From Periplaneta americana (Eukaryota > Arthropoda > Insecta > Blattodea > Blattidae): a stretch of DNA of 64,000 nt. Both the position numbers and the translations under genes were made by a program. Numbering within the stretch: position 1 is the first letter of the stretch; every line of letters begins with the position of its first letter. The DNA lies in NCBI RefSeq assembly GCF_040183065.1, contig NC_091125.1, positions 32,183,812 to 32,247,811 on the forward strand, given 5' to 3'. Under the pieces are notes generated by a model that worked only from the letters and a program-made list of their open reading frames with translations, did no database searches and was not told the origin of the DNA. Below are positions 1-9,909 of the stretch, in pieces.

Positions 1-700
1 TCATGTCCATACTCACTGAATTTCGACTCATTTTCACTTTTTTTTTCAACAAATAAATCTAACCTTTCCACACTTGTAACAAACACCACAATTGTTTACT
101 AAAAGTGAAGGAAATAAGCCGATTGACAAATTTTTACCAACTCTCAATGTTATGATTTAAATGGCAGTGGCGGTTCCTGACCAATTTGCCGTGAATTTCA
201 ACCTCAAGAGAATTTTAGAAACTAGTAATTTTTCTCAATTAGAAGAAAAAAAATCTTGATTTCAATGCGTTAACGAGCTGTTAAAAATTTTTAAAATAAA
301 AAATGATAATTGCACAAGAAACATTTTAAATATTGACCTAAGTTGGCCTATAGACTACTAATTCTGGAGCAGTTAATTTTTTCCTACGAAAATATAATTT
401 TTCAATAAGTTTTCATTAAACATTGTGTTTAAGGTAAAAACTTAATTTTTCACAGGCATTTGTTCCCTGTAAAAAATATCAGTGAGTTTCTCATAAGTAT
501 AAAGCTAGGAGTGAAACATCTCTTTTGAAGAGGTGTACTTAAACTTCTAGTAGAATCTGTATTGCATTTCTCCACTCCTGTCTATCTCGCGTCCCGTTTT
601 CAAAATGTATCCACCCACCATAGCCTAGACATACGATAAAAAAAACTCCTCAATACTATGCAAAGCTCTCAATAATAATATCAAGGGAAAAATTATCCTG
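1..700. other. AT-rich DNA, no feature recognised
   Basis: Mixed AT-rich sequence with short homopolymer runs. I see no coding frame, repeat boundary or RNA signal that I can support. Confidence 0.5.
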
Positions 701-772
701 ATGCCGGGTAACGATCCTGGGACCCTTCGCTTAGCGCACGAATGCTCTAACGACTGAGCTACGCAGGAACTA
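701..772 (-). repeat. tRNA-derived SINE head fragment
   Basis: Read on the minus strand this has an A-box-like stretch (GTAGCTCAGTCGTTAGAGCA) and a B-box-like GGATCG segment about 35 bases later, as in a tRNA 5' half to T-arm. A second degraded copy of the middle (TAGCGCACGAATACTC) follows at about 780-805. The cloverleaf is imperfect, so I read it as a SINE head rather than a tRNA gene. Confidence 0.45.
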
Positions 773-1204
773 CACCCGACTAGCGCACGAATACTCTACG
801 ACTAGCTACGTCCTTTTCCTGCGCCCATAACACGTTCTGACTGCTTACAGCGCCATACTTTCACCTGGAGGCAAGACTTGGAACCAATTTTTTGGCATAA
901 TTCGCGAGCGCATTACTTAATTAGCATATCTACGAGGTTTCACACTGCTACGATCATTACAGTCCGTGTTGTGTCACACTGAACACAGTCAGTTTAATTT
1001 TAACCACCTGATATATACTATGTATTTAGATCTACTGAATGTGTGATAGCCATGGAGACAACGTGCTTTGATGAGTAAATTTTTAAGTTGACGTGTAATA
1101 TTAGGTTACCGGTAATATGTAATTAATTTATACATGCATATTAAGTTGATTTGTAACTATATAATTTTACGATAATCTGTAATTAAGTTAATAAGTAATT
1201 ATTA

Positions 1205-1371
1205 AAAGTCCTTCAGTAACTGTCTATTCAAAATAACTGTCTATGTCTCTATTTTAAGCTGCATATATATCTTGCAGACCTCAATTTTTTAAACAAATTT
1301 TGATCTATAAGCTGCACACATGTCAAATACTTTTATGTATTAATTTTTGAGACCTCATGAAGGTTTTACTG

Positions 1372-1425
<54 letters not shown>

Positions 1426-1662
1426 CTGTTCATAAGTCAAATTTTACTTTTCTTACCATTGTATTTTTATATCTTCACGTCATGTACCGTAACACATTTC
1501 GACGTTACTTGTCCATCTATGTCTTTATATGAAAAGCGTAATATCACGCAAGTCTGACCTGAAGATGCTATTATAATAGCGAAAGCGCTAGTCAGAATAT
1601 GTTCATGTAACCTATGTAATATTTTGTATTTTTGAATAGACATTATTGAAGGACTATTGATA
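1205..1662. mobile_element. MITE-like element with inverted ends around a TA repeat
   Basis: The left end (AGTCCTTCAGTAACTGTCTA at about 1208) is matched by the inverse of 1622-1660 (AGTCCTTCAATAATGTCTAT), an inverted repeat of about 30 bp. The interior is non-coding and contains the TA microsatellite. No clear target duplication is visible. The two small frames over this interval are translations of the repeat. Confidence 0.5.
1373..1421. repeat. (TA)n microsatellite
   Basis: Uninterrupted TA dinucleotide run of about 48 bases inside the inverted-repeat element. Confidence 0.95.
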
Positions 1663-1918
1663 TTTGTTTCTTTAAATTTGTTAACTTGTCGGACCAACAT
1701 GCCTTTCAAATTTTGTAATTATTAAGTTTAAACCGCACTCATGTGGGTTTAAGATTCGAAATTATTTTTTTTTTATCTTTTAATGCAGGGTTAAGATAGA
1801 AATTAAGTTTACTTTAATTTATTAGGTCCATTTTAAATTATGTTCCTCTTAATTTAGGATGCTCCCTATACTAATTATGCTTCTTTTAATTTTGGTTTCC
1901 ATATCCGAATATTAGGGC

Positions 1919-1919
1919 C

Positions 1920-1965
<46 letters not shown>
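1919..1965. repeat. (TTA)n microsatellite
   Basis: Uninterrupted ATT/TTA triplet run of about 46 bases. Confidence 0.95.
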
Positions 1966-1966
<1 letters not shown>

Positions 1967-1969
1967 GTT

Positions 1970-3037
1970 TCAATTATATTATGAGTGTAATTAGTTACCA
2001 GTGCCATTGGATGTTTTGCAGTGTGAATAAATATATACAAATATTCACTTCCTCTCAGGAGTGGAAGAGAGTTCACTGAATTTTCAATCAAAGATATTAA
2101 TATTTGAAACCTCTGAAAGACTCAATTTGTCTTTTTCCAAAATCAAGAGTCCCTATTTCAAGACCGTTGCGTCATACAACTACGTGTAGGATACCCATAG
2201 TATCAGTCGGCAGTATTGCCGAACTCTTAAAAATAGCATTTGGTACCTGGAATAAATCCAGAAAAGATAGCAAGCTTTCGTGGCATTGAAGTTACTTGAT
2301 TTTTTCAGTCGAGGAATTACCTGTAAGAAATATTTCTGCTCAAATATCTCGGCCCTACATGTGTAAGTCCAAAAGGGAATTATTAACTTTGGAGATCTTG
2401 TTAGTGATTGAATTTTCTTTATTAGTTTCCCGCACATAGCTTATACCGAATGAATGGAAGTCCCTTGCCACTGTCCGCAATTGCTGCCCTTCTCATACGG
2501 ATGCAATACAAGAGGAAACAAATTAGGACTTTTCTTCAGATATGAAAGTACAGAATCATAAAGCGATGGAGTGGGTGCAGGAACGAGGGAGTCTCTTCAA
2601 AATTCCAATTCCCAATTACGAAGTTGCTGAACTGCAAAGGCCCACGGGCGCTCATTACTGTGTATTCCGAGCACGGATCGCCTCTCCAGAGCTCGCCACC
2701 GAGACTCCTGGCTGCAGAATTCTGCCAGTTTATCCCTCAGGGACATCACTTGGAAACACTCTTACTATAATCTCCTTAGTTCTTTTACTAATATTGAAAC
2801 GTAGGTTTTCGTTATCTGTCTCTAAAAGAAGGTCAAAGGAAAAAGAGCATAAAACATATAAGATATTTTTCCTCTCTTTCCATTTTCCTCCTTCTCGTAC
2901 AGTCCCACAGTTTTCTCTCTCGTCTTTTTCTATTTCCCGTCGTACTATTTCGCTATGTCTTCTTCCTGTAAATTTAGAATTCACTCCGTTTTATTGCTAC
3001 ACTGAAAGGGAATTTCACCATAATCGCGAAATATATA
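1970..3037. other. Intergenic DNA, no gene supported
   Basis: This holds a 176-codon open frame (2542-3072) with an unusually GC-rich core near 2640-2740. Its translation shows no domain I recognise. It runs into a transposon end, becomes low-complexity Ser/Leu/Phe, and has no splice or promoter context that I can defend. I do not call it a gene. Confidence 0.4.
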
Positions 3038-3371
3038 TACAGGGTGTAAGATGTATAAGTGTCATTGTTTAACTGATGATTCTTCACGTCATAAGGAAGA
3101 AAAAATGGCCTAACAATTTTTTTCTAATTGCAATATTTAACTAATTATTAAAGTTCACAATAATAGACGTTTTACAAGTTGCCGGATGGGGAGGAGGGAG
3201 TTCAGAAATATACAGTACAGCACAAGCGGGTGCAGACATACCGGTACAAAACAGATGCCCTGTTCTAATGCAGGAGCGACCATAACAATACTGTTTTTTT
3301 TACATAAAACGAAAAGCAAATGCAAACTTTCCATCTCATTATAGAACGTTATGGTAAATTTACATTCTGTG

Positions 3372-3627
3372 GTCCACACCTGTGGAGTAACGGTTAGCGC
3401 GTCTGGCCGCGAAACCAAGTGGCCCGGGTTCGATTCCCGGTCGGGGCAAGTTACCTGGTTGAGGTTTTTTCCGGAGTTTTCCCTCAACCCAATATGAGCA
3501 AATGTTGGGTAACTTTCGGTGCTGGACCTCGGACTCATTTCACCGGCATTATCATCTTCATCTCATTCAGACGCTAAATAACCTAAGATGTTGATAAAGC
3601 GTCGTAAAATAACTTACTAAAAATAAA
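3372..3627 (+). mobile_element. tRNA-derived SINE (family 1), full length
   Basis: The head is tRNA-like, with a B box GGTTCGATTCC at about 3427. The body carries the CAAGTTACCTGGTTGAGG motif, and the end is GTCGTAAAATAACTTACTAA plus an A-rich tail. A 12-bp target duplication, TTACATTCTGTG, flanks it at 3360-3371 and 3628-3639. Other copies lie at about 14613 and 48900 on the minus strand. The duplication shows insertion by target-primed reverse transcription into the older mariner-type element. Confidence 0.9.
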
Positions 3628-3727
3628 TTACATTCTGTGTAACAATATTGCTACAATTTTAATTGTAGGCTACATTTAAAGAATAAACAATAATGGTTTT
3701 CTGCACAAAATCACACGAAGTTTTTTT

Positions 3728-3952
3728 CTAATGCAACATTTTAATCTCTCCCGTTTCTGTAATCTCTTCATTTTTAAACAAATTTCTGGTTGTGTGATTG
3801 TCGAAGCGGGGTAAGAGACTTCTAGTTTCTAATAATCGTTGAGAAACTGCTACAAAAGTTCGCCGATTCGGTAATCTTCTTTGAGGAAAACATTGACTGT
3901 ACATCCTTCTTGCCTCACTTGAATTACGGCTTTCTCCATAAATTAATAACAT
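3728..3952 (-). pseudogene. Transposase N-terminal fragment (DUF4817-like)
   Basis: The 74-residue frame starts MLLIYGE and contains FPQRRLPNRRTFVAVSQRL. This is the N-terminal DNA-binding segment of the mariner-type transposases common in insects, and it matches the corresponding segment of the element at 20.6 kb (YPQRQCPDRKTFVRLHYRL). It stops soon after this domain; no linker, catalytic aspartates or C-terminus follow in any frame toward 3038. It lies in the correct orientation between recognisable TIRs. I regard it as an internally deleted, inactive transposase gene. Confidence 0.75.
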
Positions 3953-4599
3953 ATGATATTCCTAACTGTGAATGACGTAAGTTGTTTATCAAATACCCTG
4001 TACTGAACTGCCATCCCTCGGCAGTAGAGCTATGGACAGGGAACTTGAAGTCAGGTGACTCGTACTTATGTCTGTGCAGAGTACTGCCTGCTGAACGTTG
4101 CCACGTTTCTCACGCCAGAATATTAACAAATTTAAGCATGCATTTTTATTTAATTTCACGAAAACATAATAGAACAGAAATATTTATTTAAACTAGTATT
4201 AACTCTTAGCTAGATATACCTACTGATGTAATTGTTTTCGTAATTTTACTAACGATAGGCCTATAAGCGGTATAATGCAAATTAAATAAGAGAAGAAATA
4301 TTTTTTTCTGGGAAAACTATCAAGTTTTGACCCTATGTTGTATGGACATTTTTTGATCCTGTAGACCGTCCCCGACGACTGTGAAAAGAACGGCACTTAT
4401 ACCCTTTACATCCTGTATATATTACAACTAGGCCTAAGTATCTTCAATTTATTTATAACATTTTATTATTTCGAAACTCATGAAATAAATGCTATATAAA
4501 GTTTCTACTATATACAGTGAAATATAGGCCCTGACGGGTATAAATTTCTTTATCACTTTGCAAAATATACGCTAATAAAAAATATGAACCTGTGATAGA

Positions 4600-5038
4600 G
4601 GTTCTGGCCGATGTGTTCACCCTCTGACACGGAAATTGGTGCCTTTCAGAGACTACGTCCTACCTCGGAATAGCTCGGTAATCATCGTGTACGCCGTGTT
4701 CATACGCATGCGCTTTACGTAGAGAAATTCAAGCCCGGTCTTTGGAACTAGAAGAGAGAGTTCTATCCCTAAGCCATAAAGGCTTGGTAGGTAATAGCCC
4801 ATGTCGTTTCGCGACATACGGGTACACATATGTCGCTACTACGAAGAACAAAATTGTTTGTGTACATCTGAAGTGTGGTTAGTGTAATATGCTCCTAATC
4901 AGCGATGTATGCAATGGAGGGAGAAAGAATCTGGCCATTCTACCCCATTATCTCCTGACTTATTTTCCTCATGAATGATGCCTTATTGGTGTTACTTATG
5001 AGGTCCAAACCTGTCTTCGGACAAGTTGACTGAACAAC
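4600..5038 (-). repeat. Dispersed repeat, copy 1 (minus)
   Basis: The inverse of 4860-5038 matches 28373-28560 over most of its length: both begin near AGTCAACT(T)GTCCGAAGA, share GGAGATAATGGGG, and then GATGTA(C/T)ACAAACAATT. A short third copy of the same start lies at 15436-15475. It is a dispersed repeat of unknown class and I see no coding capacity in it. Confidence 0.6.
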
Positions 5039-5242
5039 AATAAAATATCATGTAGGCCTACTTCACTTTGACCATCCTACAGCTATTCAGAATAACCTAT
5101 TAATGTTAAAATTTAATTGTAAAACTTAGTCTATTATTATTTTACAACTTTTGACAAATTTTGGTGTAATTTTGACTAGAGGAAGGCATACGTCATAACT
5201 CAATATCTGGATGAAAGAGTGATGGAACGGAGAAAAATTCTC

Positions 5243-5313
5243 TCCGGCGCCGGGATTTGAACCCGGGTTTTCAGCTCTACGTGCTGATGCTTTATCCACT
5301 AAGCCACGCCGGA
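5243..5313 (-). tRNA. tRNA-like cloverleaf (GTA anticodon position), repeat-borne copy 1
   Basis: 71 nt that fold as a cloverleaf: acceptor TCCGGCG/CGCCGGA, D stem GCTT/AAGC, anticodon stem TCAGC/GCTGA with loop ACGTAGA, and T arm CCGGG-TTCAAAT-CCCGG. The anticodon position reads GTA (Tyr), but base 33 is C instead of the near-invariant T. Eukaryotic tRNA-Tyr genes normally carry an intron, and none is seen. It lies inside a repeat, so it is more likely the RNA polymerase III head of a mobile element than a working tRNA gene. Confidence 0.45.
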
Positions 5314-5592
5314 TACAACCCCGACGCCGGTTAGAATCGTCTCAGATTAAGCTCCATCTCTTGGGTTCCCTCTAGTGGCCGCCCTCTGCACTACGTCATA
5401 GATGTCTATGAACGCAGGACCGAAGTCCATACATGTGTTGAGGTGCACTCGAATGAGTGACTGGTTGGCCGGGATCCGACGGTATAGGCGCATATCATAT
5501 ATATTTTGATGTACCGAGTACATATGATATTTCCATGCAGATATTCTGCGTCATCATATGATGAAAGGGTGATGGAACGGAGAAAAATTCTC

Positions 5593-5663
5593 TCCGGCGC
5601 CGGGATTTGAACCCGGGTTTTCAGCTCTACGTGCTGATGCTTTATCCACTAAGCCACGCCGGA
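5593..5663 (-). tRNA. tRNA-like cloverleaf, repeat-borne copy 2
   Basis: Identical over its 71 bases to the copy 350 bp to the left, on the same strand, with complete stems and box A and box B sequences. The identity fits recent tandem duplication of the unit. Confidence 0.45.
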
Positions 5664-5974
5664 TACAACCCCGACGCCGGTTAGAATCGTCTCAGATTAA
5701 GCTCCATCTCTTGGGTTCCCTCTAGTGGCCGCCCTCTGCACTACGTCATAGATGTCTATGAACGCAGGACCGAAGTCCATACATGTGTTGAGGTGCACTC
5801 GAATGAGTGACTGGTTGGCCGGGATCCGACGGTATAGGCGCCGTCTTAAATCACAAAGTGATTTATTACGCATATCATATATGTTTTTTCATGTACCGAA
5901 GTACATATGATATTTCCATGCAGATATTCTGCGTCATCATATGATGAAAGAGTGATGGAACGGAGAAAAATGTA

Positions 5975-6045
5975 TCCGGCGTGGCTTAGTGGATAAAGCA
6001 TCAGCACGTAGAGCTGAAAACCCGGGTTCAAATCCCGGCGCCGGA
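5975..6045 (+). tRNA. tRNA-like cloverleaf, repeat-borne copy 3 (inverted)
   Basis: Same 71 bases as the two upstream copies but in the opposite orientation. B box GGTTCAAATCC is intact. The sequence just before it (GAGAAAAATGTA) joins a unit start directly to the cloverleaf, marking a rearrangement junction at about 5971-5975. Confidence 0.45.
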
Positions 6046-6220
6046 GAGAATTTTTCTCCGTTCCATCACTCTTTCATCATATGATGATGACGCAGAATAT
6101 CTGCATGGAAATATCATATGTACTTCGGTACATCAAAATATATATCAATATCTGGAGATTCTCATTAGCTTCTATGGAGGCCTACTGTTTACAGGAATAC
6201 TTATCTTTGAATGCTACATA

Positions 6221-6456
6221 GGGTAAACTAGGGTCTGTTGGACAGTCGGGCATGTTGGACACACTGTACTTTAACGTGTTACCACGCCACTTGTGGGCAC
6301 CACATTCTACTAGAAGTCAATGACGGAAGTAGCCCCACTCGTGGTAACTTCCGTCATTGACTTCTAGCAGAATGTGGTGCCCACAAGTGGCGAGGTAACA
6401 CGTTAAAGTACAGTGTGTCCAACATGCCCGACTGTCCAACAGACCCTAGTTTACCC
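6221..6456. mobile_element. Near-perfect palindromic MITE, 236 bp
   Basis: The left arm starts GGGTAAACTAGGGTCTGTTG and is repeated inverted at the right end, with nearly perfect pairing of more than 100 bases per arm and a short loop near 6330-6345. TA dinucleotides flank both sides (6219-6220 and 6457-6458). No coding capacity. It would be a very strong hairpin in RNA or single-stranded DNA. Confidence 0.85.
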
Positions 6457-6742
6457 TATTGGTTTTCTGATAGTTGGTTCATAAATTTTTGTAGTCAATT
6501 GAATGTTGCAACTTTTGATTTCAGATTATTTGAATTTGTATACTTAGGCTATAGTTAAGCAACTTTTAATCTTTTCATTAATTTACATTTCTACCTTCTT
6601 GTCTTACTACATTTAAACAACTTTGAAACTTTCATAATCATGTTTCTGTCTTCAGGCACAGTTACGTCGATAATTAATTGGTGAATTTGCTTCATTTTGT
6701 CTGATTTCTGTTATTATTATGTCAGTGTATATTTGCTGATCT

Positions 6743-6999
6743 GCCACCGGCGTGGCTCAGTCGGTTATGGCGCTTATCTGCCGGTCTGAAGCTACGCTCT
6801 GGCGCGGATTCGATCCCCGCTTGGGCTGATTACCTAGTTGGGTTTTTTCCAAGGTTTTCCCCAACCGTAAGGTGAATGCCAGGTAATCTATGGCGAATCC
6901 TCGGTCTCATCTCGCCAAATACCCTCTCATCGACGCTAAATAAGCACGTAGTTGATACAGCGTCGTTAAATAACCAACTAATATAAAATAAAAAATTTT
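6743..6999 (+). mobile_element. tRNA-derived SINE (family 2)
   Basis: The head GGCGTGGCTCAGTCGGTTAT and B box GGATTCGATCC lead into the GGGCTGATTACCTAGTTGGG body. The 3' end is GATACAGCGTCGTTAAATAA with an A-rich tail. A 7-bp repeat CTGATCT flanks it. Relatives lie at 7189, 43807 and 61457. Confidence 0.85.
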
Positions 7000-7188
7000 C
7001 TGATCTTATATGAACAATTGCATGATTTTACTTGTGTGCCAATCGCTTTATTTCAGAAAATGCAATTGCTTTTTACCCTTAATTTACAGTATCTGAGACT
7101 GTACGCCCTTTAACGTAGCTATTAATTTTTTTGCCTAAAATGGATATACTGGTGCAGTGTATATTAGTGGTTTATGGTGCTCATATGG

Positions 7189-7304
7189 AGAAAACCTCGT
7201 AAAAAAACTCAACCAGGTAATCAGCGCAAGAGGAAATAAGACCTACGCCCAGGCGCAGCTCCGGATCAGCAGACAAACGCTCTACTGCCTAAGCTACGCC
7301 GTTA
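7189..7304 (-). mobile_element. SINE family 2 fragment, head only
   Basis: On the minus strand this reads GGCGTAGCTTAGGCAGTAGA, then a degraded B box, then CGCTGATTACCTGGTTGAG and AGGTTTTCTCC. That is the tRNA head plus the first third of family 2. The 3' part is absent. Confidence 0.7.
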
Positions 7305-7379
7305 CCTTTAGTACTACTACTACTACTACTACCGTCATAGAATTTGTTATATTTTAAATACAAGAAATCCATACAACAC

Positions 7380-8430
7380 GGGAGTATATTTCTTAACTAA
7401 GCACTGTTTTCAACGCCTAAACGCCCAATAAAATAGCAAATATTGCAAGTATCGCTTAATGACAGATATATCCCTAAGTTATTTTTGTTAGTATTAGGAT
7501 GGGAAGGTGAGTAGAAGTGGAAATAGGAGTAGAAATATGAGGAGAAGAGGTACGGTGAAATGGGAGAGCTGAAATAGCAAGAGAAGAAGTAGCTGAAGGA
7601 ATTTGGAAAGGAGATGAGTAATGAAAGGAGAGTGAGTGGAGAATGACAGAATGAAAGTAGGGAGGAGAGAAATTATTGGACAACAAGGAAAGGAAGGAGT
7701 AGGAAGAGGGGTTATAGAACTGGTAGTGGATTATGGACTGGGAGAAGTAGAGAAATGAGAAGAATGGGAAAGGAGGAATGAGGGAGGAGGACTATGTGTG
7801 GGAGAGTTAGTACTCTAGCGTCTAGCTCCTTCAGATACCGTATCATGCAATTACTTAATTGGAAAAAACTCTGATCTAGACAAAATTACCGGCCAGCTGT
7901 TTCTCGCCTCACCGAGATCCCTGCTTCACAGACAGATGCTTTTTTGTGTCAACGCCTTTACTGAAATAATAGAGATCTGTACAGAACAAACATCCGAGAA
8001 ATCATGGAGGCTTCTGACGAGCATTAATAGAAAATATGCAGTTTGAATAAGAAGCCATTTTCATGAAATACGTGCAGGACTGGTTATCATTTACTGATAG
8101 CCTAACGAAAATAGGGAAATTAGTAGGATTGTGGGTAATAGAAAATAGAGAAATTAGTAGAATTTCGGGTAATAGTATATAGGAGTAGAATTAGCAGTAA
8201 TAGCAGTGCACACATACACTATATATATGTATTGTATGTTTGACACTTATTAATGTAATGGTTATGTAGCTCATTTGATACTAATAATATGATTACCCTA
8301 CTGCTCTATCGCCAGGTCGTCATTTTGTTGTCTTCATAGTCTTGGTGGTAAAATTCATGTTCTGGGAATAAGTTAATTAAGTAGTAAAATATCGCTGCAA
8401 TCGAAAAGTATTGGGAATAAATTTGAATAA
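7380..8430. other. Purine-biased low-complexity DNA
   Basis: About 7495-7800 is strongly purine-rich on the plus strand (GGAGAAGAGG-like words), a degenerate minisatellite-like tract; open frames there encode only Ser/Pro/His. The rest is AT-rich with no recognised feature. Confidence 0.6.
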
Positions 8431-8449
8431 GGAACAAAAAAAAGTTTCC

Positions 8450-8560
8450 TTCCTAGGCAGGATTCGAACCACGAAAGTTTTACTTACCGGTCTATCGTGC
8501 TCTGGAGTGAACAAGGCTCTGAAATCAGCCACAAGAGTCGGTCCGGTTTTTTTTGCCACT
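8450..8560 (-). repeat. tRNA-like SINE fragment
   Basis: The minus strand reads AGAGCACGATAGACCGGTAA followed by GTGGTTCGAATCCTGCCTAG, where GGTTCGAATCC fits a B box. Upstream of the head is a GGCTGATTTCAGAGCCTTGT segment. It looks like a tRNA-derived head; I cannot define the ends. Confidence 0.5.
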
Positions 8561-9022
8561 ACTGTACATAGAGCAAATGCCTAACAATTTCAAAAACACG
8601 ATGTCGCTATAAATAACAAATTTATGATATATTGTAGAGCAGGCAAACTCAACTATTTGGTGTGCAAATAACTAGTAACAACGATCTAATAAAGGAAATA
8701 TGACAACAAGAATATCCGTCTCTTTAAGTGATTGTAGACCTATATGGTGCATTGAAAACACAATCTAAGATACGTATATATAAATGTATGATTCGTTCAA
8801 TTTTAAAATATAGAGCTGAAGGAAGAGCTGATATTGTTAAAGCTAAACAGATATTGAAAGTGAGAGAAAAATAAAATAATTAGGAGAACAACAATAGACA
8901 GTCTAAAAACTAAAGTTATCATAAACGAATGTCGAATAGAAGACATTCATTACTTGGTACAATGAAGAAGAACTGAATGAAACGATCATTTTTCCAGAAT
9001 GAAGGAGATGGAATGGCTCGTA

Positions 9023-9576
9023 TACATGATGTCTCTAAATTAGACCGACAAAATTAGGGAGCAGAGAGATGACCTTCGTGGAAGCATGTTTTGTTAAGGA
9101 ACCCATGGTCTGCGACGCTTCGTTTCAGTGCAGGAAGGAATTACAGGTCGGGATAAAGTAAGTAGGTATGTGCAAATAACAAGCGATTCTGTGTGTTAAT
9201 TCAAACAAAGAAAAAATTCTTACAGAGAAACGAAACCAACGATGCATTAAACTGTACTGAAGATTACAACAGAATGAGTGCAGTACACGTACTAAACTAC
9301 GTAGACGGATAACACGGATAACAAGAGGTCGTACCAATTGAAATAAACAAATATGCTGTAATCGATACCAAATGTTACTGGGCTCCGGACGTAAACAAAC
9401 CGAGTGATAATAGTAATGACACACCTCTCTTGGACTGAAAAGAGTGATTATCCGTTCCCGCCTTCTTGCAATGAAACGAAGCGTCGTAGCCCATGGCTTC
9501 CTTAACAAAATATGCTTCCACGAAGGTTATCTATCTGCTCCTTAATTTTGTCGGTCTAATTTAGAGACACTCTGTA
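9023..9576. mobile_element. MITE with about 110-bp TIRs
   Basis: The left arm (starting TACATGATGTCTCTAAATTA) matches the inverse of the right end (TACAGAGTGTCTCTAAATTA) for about 110 bases. TA flanks on both sides (9021-9022 and 9577-9578). The interior of about 330 bp has no transposase. The TACAnnnTGT termini match the mariner-type elements at 3038 and 20387, so it is probably mobilised by that group. Confidence 0.85.
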
Positions 9577-9578
9577 TA

Positions 9579-9777
9579 CAGTGGTCGGCAAAGATTACGT
9601 CATACAAAATACAGCCCGCAATACACAACAAAAGGGAAGGTAGGATGGAGAAGATATCCAAATTGCTTAAATTTGAGCGAACAATTGATGGCTAAGGGAA
9701 GGGAGATAATCGTTACCCCTCCATCCTGCTTGTGTATTAGGAGGTTGACTCACAAGTCAAGAAATACCGACCATTGG
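9579..9777. mobile_element. Small TA-flanked MITE abutting the previous one
   Basis: The ends read CAGTGGTCGGC and, inverted, CCAATGGTCGG, with TA on both sides (9577-9578 and 9778-9779). It shares its left TA with the right TA of the neighbouring element, so one inserted exactly at the edge of the other. About 199 bp, non-coding. Confidence 0.65.
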
Positions 9778-9909
9778 TATATAGTACGTTACAATACACC
9801 GAGAGGAAAGATAAGCTCTGGACGTCCGATGAGATGTCCTGGATTGAACAGACCTAGGACCTATTACTGTAAAAAGCCAAGAAGAAGAGGTAGAAGAAGT
9901 ACATCATAT

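Larger units (their letters stand above)
3038..4417 (-). mobile_element. Mariner-type DNA transposon remnant with SINE insertion
   Basis: Both ends read TACAGG(G/A)TGTAA and continue with matching GTATAAGTG inside, giving imperfect TIRs of about 28 bp. TA dinucleotides flank both sides (3036-3037 and 4418-4419), as expected for Tc1/mariner insertion. On the minus strand it keeps only the N-terminal DNA-binding part of a transposase (3728-3952). The DDE catalytic part is missing. A 256-bp SINE sits inside and must be younger. Its terminal TACAnnnTGT motif is shared with the elements at 9023, 20387 and 44114, so I group them as related. Confidence 0.8.
5211..6145. mobile_element. Composite tRNA-bearing repeat, two direct units plus one inverted
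   Basis: Two direct units (5211-5560 and 5561-5940, offset 350 bp) are followed by a partial inverted unit (5941-6145). Each unit holds one tRNA-like cloverleaf. Unit 2 carries 30 bases (about 5841-5870) that unit 1 lacks; otherwise the two are nearly identical. The whole block is flanked by a direct repeat CAATATCTGG (5201-5210 and 6146-6155), which looks like a target-site duplication, so the composite appears to have inserted as one piece. Class is uncertain: a dimeric or trimeric SINE, or a structure rearranged after insertion. Confidence 0.75.

Noticed and set aside
2542-3072. 176-codon open frame
   Set aside because: No recognisable motif, a low-complexity second half, and it runs into the TIR of the element starting at 3038. 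Likely chance.
5243-6045. Functional tRNA-Tyr gene cluster
   Set aside because: Cloverleaves fold well, but base 33 is C, the expected tRNA-Tyr intron is absent and all three copies lie in a repeat with a target duplication. Kept only as tRNA-like.
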